Translations under genes and position numbers: made by a program
From: Noviherbaspirillum aridicola
Lineage (GTDB): Bacteria > Pseudomonadota > Gammaproteobacteria > Burkholderiales > Burkholderiaceae_D
DNA: 64,000 nt
Assembly (NCBI RefSeq): GCF_019656455.1
Contig: NZ_BPMK01000003.1
Span: 1 to 64,000, forward strand
Reading direction: 5' to 3'
Shown: positions 59,108-64,000 of the stretch, in pieces
Layout of the letters: the number at the start of each line of letters is the position of its first letter
Numbering within the stretch: position 1 is the first letter of the stretch
Notes under the pieces: model-generated
What the model saw: the letters and a program-made list of their open reading frames with translations, nothing else
The model's database searches: none
What the model was told of the DNA's origin: nothing

Positions 59108-59683
59108 ATGGCAAGCATGAAACCCGGAGAACGCAAGCTGCAGATTCTGCAGACGCTTGCAACGATGCTGGAGCAGCCTAAGGGGGAAAAGATCACGACG
59201 GCGGCGCTGGCTGCGAAGCTGGAGGTGTCGGAGGCTGCGCTGTACCGGCATTTCGCCAGCAAGGCACAGATGTTCGAAGGCCTGATCGAGTTCATCGAGA
59301 CCTCGGTGTTCGGCCTGATCAACCAGATCGGCGAGCAGCAGGAGAACGGTCTGGCGCAGGCGGAAGCCATCGGCACCATGCTGCTCGGCTTCGCCGAACG
59401 CAATCCGGGCATGACCCGGGTCATGATCGGCGATGCGCTCGTCAATGAGGATGAACGGCTGCAGCAGCGCATGAACCAGTTCATCGAGCGCATCGAGCTG
59501 GCGCTGCGGCAGTCGCTGCGGCTGGCCGTCACGCAGAACCAGGCACAGGAAGCCGAGACCGCGTTGCGCGCCAGCCTGATCACCGCGTTCGTGCTCGGCC
59601 GCTGGCACCGTTTCGCCAAGAGCGGCTTCAAGCAGAGCCCGACCGAGAACTCGCAGGCGCAGCTGGCGATCCTGCTGCGCTGA
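59108..59683 (+). CDS. slmA: Nucleoid occlusion factor SlmA (TetR family)
   Basis: SlmA binds SBS sites on the chromosome and blocks FtsZ polymerisation over the nucleoid. The 191-residue protein has KITTAALAAKLEVSEAALYRHFASKAQMFEGLIEFIE, the SlmA-type HTH, and GLAQAEAIGTMLLGFAERNPGMTRVMIGDALVNEDERLQ and FIERIELALRQSLR. These identify it above other TetR proteins. Gene order with the HAD phosphatase is conserved. Confidence 0.94.
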   Translation: MASMKPGERKLQILQTLATMLEQPKGEKITTAALAAKLEVSEAALYRHFASKAQMFEGLIEFIETSVFGLINQIGEQQENGLAQAEAIGTMLLGFAERNPGMTRVMIGDALVNEDERLQQRMNQFIERIELALRQSLRLAVTQNQAQEAETALRASLITAFVLGRWHRFAKSGFKQSPTENSQAQLAILLR

Positions 59684-59914
59684 ATCCCGACCGATACGTC
59701 GGCCGAAGATTCGCTGTTTTTTCAGGCGATACTCCGAATTCGCACTGAACCGGAGAAGGGGAGAGGTTTTTCGCCGCGCCCGCGAGCGCGCTACACCTTC
59801 CGTAATATTCGGCCGCCGCCCGCTTTAGCGAGCCGAACAGAACCGCTCAGCGGCCGCCTGCAATCCTGAGTACACTCACGGCTTCGCAAAATCCGCCGTC
59901 CGCGCCGCAATCCC

Positions 59915-60802
59915 ATGGCAGAACCCAAGCACTTCCCCGTCCTCGCATTCGCCGCGCTGCTCGTGGGCGGCATGTCCATCGGCTTCGCCGGCATCTTCAT
60001 GCGGCTGTCCGACGTCAATCCCATCGCTTCCGCCTTCTGGCGCATGGCGCTCGCCGCGCCCTTCCTCTGGGCCTGGGCATTCGCGGTGCGGGGCCAGGAC
60101 AGGGCCGCCGGCAAGCGCACCGATTTCACGCTGGCGCTGGTGCTCGCCGGTGTCTGGTTCGCGGGCGACATGGCGCTGTGGCACCTGTCGCTGCATTACA
60201 CGACGGTCGCCAATGCCACGCTGCTGTCGAACTTTGCGCCGATCTTCATCGCGCTGTGGGTGTGGTTCGCGCACAAGGTACGCTTCTCGCGCATCTTCAT
60301 CGTCGGCATGAGCTGCGCGCTGGTCGGCGCGGTGATGCTGGTGGGACCCGGCGCGGCAGGGGCGCCGGGCGGCGGCAGCAAGCTCGCGGGCGATGCGCTC
60401 GGACTCGCCAGCGCGGTGTTCTATGCGGCCTACCAGCTGTCGGTCAAGGACGCCCGCAGCGCCTACTCGACCGCGCGTCTGATGGCATGGAGCACCACCG
60501 TCACCGGCCTGGCGCTGCTGCCGTTCGCGCTGCTGTCGCCCGGCGCCTTCTGGCCGGAGGCAGCCGCCGGCTGGCTGCCGCTGCTGGCGCTGGCGCTGGT
60601 CGCGCAGATCGGCGGCCAGACGGTGATCGCCTATGCGCTCGCGCACCTGCCCGCATCGCTGTCGTCGGTGAGTCTGCTGATCCAGCCGCTGACCGCCGCG
60701 GTCGCCGCATGGCTGATCTTCCAGGAAGCGCTCGTGCCGCTGCAGATGCTCGGCGGCGCGCTGCTGCTGTGGGGGATTTATCTCTCCAAGCGCGGCAGCT
60801 GA
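59915..60802 (+). CDS. EamA/DMT-family membrane exporter
   Basis: The 295-residue protein has ten hydrophobic segments in two EamA repeats: VLAFAALLVGGMSIGFAGIFMRLSDV with SAFWRMALAAPFLWAWAF in the first half, and LAGDALGLASAVFYAAYQLSVK with VSLLIQPLTAAVAAWLIFQE in the second. The family exports metabolites; substrate unknown. A pabBC gene follows after 45 nt. The 231-bp gap upstream shows no clear terminator or RNA gene. Confidence 0.9.
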   Translation: MAEPKHFPVLAFAALLVGGMSIGFAGIFMRLSDVNPIASAFWRMALAAPFLWAWAFAVRGQDRAAGKRTDFTLALVLAGVWFAGDMALWHLSLHYTTVANATLLSNFAPIFIALWVWFAHKVRFSRIFIVGMSCALVGAVMLVGPGAAGAPGGGSKLAGDALGLASAVFYAAYQLSVKDARSAYSTARLMAWSTTVTGLALLPFALLSPGAFWPEAAAGWLPLLALALVAQIGGQTVIAYALAHLPASLSSVSLLIQPLTAAVAAWLIFQEALVPLQMLGGALLLWGIYLSKRGS

Positions 60803-60847
60803 ACACGGGATTACAATGCGGCCTTCCCGCGATTTTCCGATGCCCGC

Positions 60848-62650
60848 ATGATGCTTCCCGCCTGCTACGCCCTGCTCGACGATGCCGGGGCCAGCGAGGC
60901 CGAACCCCGGTCCCGGCTCTATACCGGCTACCTGCGCAGCCTGTGCTGCAGCGACGGCGCGGCATTGCCCGCGCTGCTGGCGGAGATGGAGGCCGCGCTG
61001 GGCGAGGGGCAGTTTGCGGTCGGCCTGTTCGACTATGAACTCGGCGCGCGGATGCACGGCATCGCGGACCGCGAGGGCCATGTGCCGCAGGCCCGCATCC
61101 TGCTGTTCGAACGCTGCGAAAAGCTGTCGGCGCGGCAGGCGGCGGACTGGCTCGCGCGGCACGACCGGCACCCGGGCGTAGCGGGAATTGGCGGCCTCGA
61201 GACCGACACCGGCCGCGGCGACTTCGAGGCGGCCATCGCCCGCATCCACGACTACATCGCCGCCGGCGATACCTACCAGGTCAACTTCAGCCTGCGCCTG
61301 CGCTTCGATGCCTGGGGCGATCCACTCACGCTCTACCGCCGTCTGCGCGAGCGGCAGCCGGTGCCCTACGGTGCGCTGATCGGCCTGCCCGAGGGCGGCA
61401 GCGTGCTGTCGCTGTCGCCGGAACTCTTCATCCGCTGCGACGCCGGCCTGCTCACCGCGCGTCCGATGAAGGGCACCGCCGCCGCCAGCGGCGACGCGGA
61501 CACCGATACGGCACGGGCGGAGGCGCTCGCCGCCGACGCCAAGAACCGCGCCGAAAACCTGATGATCGTCGATCTCCTGCGCAACGACCTCGGCCGCATC
61601 GCCGAATTCGGCTCGGTGCAGGTGCCCGACCTGTTCCGCGTCGAGCGCTACCGCAGCGTGCTGCAGATGACCTCCACGGTGCACGCGCGGCGGCGCGCGG
61701 ACGCCGGACTGGCCGAGGTGTTCGCCGCGCTCTATCCCTGCGGCTCGATCACCGGCGCCCCCAAGCGGCGCACGATGCAGATCATCCGCGAACTCGAATC
61801 CAGTCCGCGCGGCCTCTATACCGGCGCGATCGGCTGCTTCGACGCCGGCGGGGATTTCTGCCTGTCGGTGCCGATCCGCACCCTGCGCCTGCGGCCGCCG
61901 GATGCAGAAGGCCTGCGCCGCGGCGAACTCGGCGTCGGCGCCGGCATCGTGCACGACAGCCGGGCGGCGGATGAATACGCGGAGTGTCTGCTCAAGGCGC
62001 GCTTCCTGACCGGGCTGCCCCAGGACTTCGAGCTGTTCGAGACCATGCATGCGGAGACGGCGGGCATCCGTCATCTCGACCGCCACTTGCGGCGTCTCGC
62101 GGACTCCGCGCGCTACTTCGGCTTTTCATTCGACGAGGCGGCGCTGCGCGCGCGGCTGGAGGCAGCCTGTGCCGGCCTCGGCGCAGGCCCGCACCGCCTG
62201 CGCCTGTCGCTGCGGCAGGACGGCGCCTGCGCGCTGCAGACGGCACTTTTGACACCCGTGGCCGGGCCGGTCGACGTATTCCTCGCACCGCAGCCCTGCG
62301 CGATCGCGCAACCCTTCCTGCGCCACAAGACAAGCCTGCGCGCAGACTACGACGCCGGCTGGCGCGGCGCCGAGGCGCGCGGCGGCTTCGACACCCTGTT
62401 CTTCAATGCACGGGGCGAGCTGACCGAAGGCGGGCGCAGCAATGTCTTCGTCAGGCTCGATGGCCGCTGGGTCACGCCGCCGCTGTCGGCCGGCGTGCTG
62501 CCGGGTGTGATGCGCGCGGTGCTGCTCGACGATCCCGCCTGGCAGGCGAGCGAACGCAGCCTTCGACGCGAGGACCTGCTGCGCGCGGAAGCGGTGGTGG
62601 TCTGCAACGCCTTACGCGGAGCCCTGCCGGCGCGCCTCGTTCCCGACTGA
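60848..62650 (+). CDS. pabB: Fused aminodeoxychorismate synthase component I / aminodeoxychorismate lyase
   Basis: The 600-residue protein joins two folate-pathway enzymes. Residues about 1-390 are PabB: YQVNFSLRLRF, SLSPELFIRCDAGLLTARPMKGTAAASGD, AENLMIVDLLRNDLGRIAEFGSV, GSITGAPKRRTMQIIRELE. Residues about 395-600 are PabC, a class IV PLP enzyme (LFETMHAETAGIRHLDRHLRRLADSA, the PLP lysine in LRHKTSLRADYD, and FFNARGELTEGGRSNVFV). Fusion would channel aminodeoxychorismate to p-aminobenzoate. Two ATG codons at 60848 and 60851 are both possible starts. The stop overlaps an EamA gene on the other strand by 39 bp. Confidence 0.94.
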   Translation: MMLPACYALLDDAGASEAEPRSRLYTGYLRSLCCSDGAALPALLAEMEAALGEGQFAVGLFDYELGARMHGIADREGHVPQARILLFERCEKLSARQAADWLARHDRHPGVAGIGGLETDTGRGDFEAAIARIHDYIAAGDTYQVNFSLRLRFDAWGDPLTLYRRLRERQPVPYGALIGLPEGGSVLSLSPELFIRCDAGLLTARPMKGTAAASGDADTDTARAEALAADAKNRAENLMIVDLLRNDLGRIAEFGSVQVPDLFRVERYRSVLQMTSTVHARRRADAGLAEVFAALYPCGSITGAPKRRTMQIIRELESSPRGLYTGAIGCFDAGGDFCLSVPIRTLRLRPPDAEGLRRGELGVGAGIVHDSRAADEYAECLLKARFLTGLPQDFELFETMHAETAGIRHLDRHLRRLADSARYFGFSFDEAALRARLEAACAGLGAGPHRLRLSLRQDGACALQTALLTPVAGPVDVFLAPQPCAIAQPFLRHKTSLRADYDAGWRGAEARGGFDTLFFNARGELTEGGRSNVFVRLDGRWVTPPLSAGVLPGVMRAVLLDDPAWQASERSLRREDLLRAEAVVVCNALRGALPARLVPD

Positions 62651-63508
62651 CGGCGGCTGGACCACCACCAGCCAGGTCGCCGCGATCACCAGCGCGGCGC
62701 CCGCCATCATGCCGGCGGTGATGGTCTCGCCGAGGAAGAGCGCGCCCCAGCCCAGCGCGAACAGTGGAATCAGGAAGGTCACCGTCAGCGCGCGCGTCGG
62801 CCCGATATCCGCGATCAGCCTGAAATAGATGAAATAGGCGACCGCGCTGCACAGCAGCGCCAGCAATGCCGCGCACAGCAGCACGGTTGTGGTCGGTTCG
62901 GCGCGCATCGGCGCCAGCGGCAGGAAAGGCAGCAGCACCAGGGCCGCCGCGACCTGCGAGCCGGTGGCCATCTGCGGCGCGGCCACATTCCCCGACTTGC
63001 GCTTCGAATAGACGCCCGCCAGCGCATAGCACAGCGCCGCCATCGCGCAGGCGAGCGCGGCGAGCAGCACCTGCGGCGTCAGTTCGGCCGGGCCGAGGCG
63101 CACCAGCAGCGACACGCCGGCGATGCCGGCGGCGAGTCCCGCCAGCTTGCGCGCGCTCAGCCGTTCGCCGAGCAGCAGCGCGCCCACCAGCGCGCCCCAC
63201 AGCGGACTGGTGGCATTGAGAATCGCGGCATAGCCCGCGGGGATCGTCAGCGCCGCATACGCATACAGCGCAAACGGCAGGGCCGAGTTCATCGTGCCCA
63301 GCACCAGATAGTGTCTCCAGTGCTGTCCAAACTGCATCGGCTTGCCGCGCATCGTCATGAACAGCAGCATCGCTGCGCCGGCCAGGCCCACGCGGATCTC
63401 TGCCGTCCAGAGCGCGCCGAGCACCGGCGCCACCACGCGCATGAAGATGAAGGACGCGCCCCAGATCGCGGCCAGCGTCAGGAGGCGGAACAGGTCAACG
63501 CTTCTCAT
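62612..63508 (-). CDS. EamA/DMT-family membrane exporter (second)
   Basis: The 298-residue protein starts MRSVDLFRLLTLAAIWGASFIFMRVVAP and has ten hydrophobic helices in two EamA repeats, including FALYAYAALTIPAGYAAILNATSPLWGALVGALLLGERLS and ALTVTFLIPLFALGWGALFLGETI. Substrate unknown. The ATG at 63508 gives the usual length; a longer frame adds 22 unlikely residues. It lies 78 bp downstream of a third EamA gene on the same strand. Confidence 0.92.
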   Translation of the reverse strand: MRSVDLFRLLTLAAIWGASFIFMRVVAPVLGALWTAEIRVGLAGAAMLLFMTMRGKPMQFGQHWRHYLVLGTMNSALPFALYAYAALTIPAGYAAILNATSPLWGALVGALLLGERLSARKLAGLAAGIAGVSLLVRLGPAELTPQVLLAALACAMAALCYALAGVYSKRKSGNVAAPQMATGSQVAAALVLLPFLPLAPMRAEPTTTVLLCAALLALLCSAVAYFIYFRLIADIGPTRALTVTFLIPLFALGWGALFLGETITAGMMAGAALVIAATWLVVVQPPSVGNEARRQGSA

Positions 63509-63586
63509 GGAAGCTCCAGTACAAGTCGCTGAACCGCAAGCGTAGAACGCGCGGCGGCATGATGCTGGCCGCATTCGGACACCGCT

Positions 63587-64000
63587 TCATGCCTGCCGCC
63601 CGGACGAGAGCACCAGGGCCATCGCCAGCAATACCACCACGCCGCCGACGATGGTGGCCGCGCCGACGGTTTCACCGAGAAACAGCACGCCCCACACCAT
63701 GCTGAACAGCGGGATCAGGAAAGACACCGACATCGCCCGCGTCGGTCCGATCCTGACGATCATCGGAATGAACAGCGCCTGCGCGAGGCCAGAGGACAGC
63801 AGTGCCATCGCCAGGATGCAGGCGAGCGCGGTGGGCGACGGTATCGCCGGCGGCAGCGCGAAGGGCAGGGCAGGCAGCATCATCGAACCGCCAAGCGCGA
63901 GCGAGCCGGCCGCCATCGCGATCGGATGGATATCGCCCGGACGGCCGGTCTTCTTCACCACCATCGTCGACATCGCGTAGCACATCGCCGCCACCAGGCA
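63587..64000 (-). CDS. EamA/DMT-family membrane exporter, partial (5' end outside window)
   Basis: The C-terminal half of an EamA protein is visible (about 137 codons): helices with ALACILAMALLSSGLAQALFIPMIVRIGPTRAMSVSFLIPLFSMVWGVLFLGETVGAATIVGGVVVLLAMALVLSS. The RIGPTRAMSVSFLIPLF segment is nearly identical to the corresponding segment of the neighbouring gene, so the two look like a tandem duplication. The start lies beyond position 64000. Confidence 0.9.
   Translation of the reverse strand, partial: CLVAAMCYAMSTMVVKKTGRPGDIHPIAMAAGSLALGGSMMLPALPFALPPAIPSPTALACILAMALLSSGLAQALFIPMIVRIGPTRAMSVSFLIPLFSMVWGVLFLGETVGAATIVGGVVVLLAMALVLSSGRQA

Overview
The window is high-GC DNA from a betaproteobacterium of the order Burkholderiales. 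The best fit is the Oxalobacteraceae (Herbaspirillum/Noviherbaspirillum type). This rests on gene order and protein character: gatCAB divergent from mreBCD-mrdA-rodA, the rsmI/lpoA-yraN-diaA-dolP block, dacA-dat-ybeD-lipB-lipA gene content, birA-coaX, and argB-HAD phosphatase-slmA. Genus is inference; no rRNA gene is present.

Layout. 1-132 is the right end of an IS481-type insertion sequence that abuts gatB. 129-3879 (minus) carries gatC, gatA, a small exported protein gene and gatB (transamidation of mischarged tRNA). 4164-11631 (plus) is the rod-shape and peptidoglycan elongation block mreB-mreC-mreD-mrdA-rodA-rlpA. 11633-15497 is the conserved rsmI / lpoA-like-yraN-diaA-dolP cluster, closed by a clear intrinsic terminator. 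15579-19828 holds lemA, an M48 membrane protease, an exported DsrE-like protein, a TlpA-like thioredoxin and a PAP2 phosphatase. 20025-21696 is lipB-lipA.

21.7-41.6 kb looks like accessory DNA set between lipB and ybeD, which are normally neighbours. It contains an XRE regulator with a large inverted repeat at its promoter, an Rrf2-like protein, an orphan LivK-type binding protein, aspartate racemase and asparaginase, divergent metE/metR, an AcoR-like sigma-54 activator with a DUF779 and aldehyde dehydrogenase operon that has its own -24/-12 promoter and dyad elements, a BenE-like permease, a small operon (cupin, CHMI-like isomerase, GNAT), DUF2917/LysR, an 845-residue effector-like protein, a VOC protein and a GST. 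41630-44904 resumes with ybeD, dat and dacA, with a palindromic tandem-repeat array between dat and dacA.

45039-50732 (minus) has a hydrolase/ferredoxin pair, VanZ, and a four-gene MCE/Mla-type lipid ABC transporter. 50834-53157 is birA-coaX-SPOR protein, followed by a second tandem-repeat array sharing a palindromic core with the first. 54067-55066 is an ECF sigma / zinc-finger anti-sigma / Cys-rich protein operon. 55218-59683 is argB ... HAD phosphatase-slmA, interrupted by a second candidate type III effector gene and a TraB/GumN-like gene. The window ends with EamA exporters flanking a fused pabB-pabC gene.

The strongest novelty leads are: (i) the 345-residue protein at 56211-57248, with two internal repeats of about 75-80 residues, a basic KRPRE patch and an upstream sequence matching the HrpL-type hrp box (GGAACA, 16 nt, CCACATA); (ii) the 845-residue unrecognised protein at 37519-40056; (iii) two palindromic repeat arrays built on one shared core; and (iv) a complete-looking sigma-54 control region in front of the aldehyde dehydrogenase gene. 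No type III secretion apparatus lies in the window, so the effector calls depend on one existing elsewhere in the genome.
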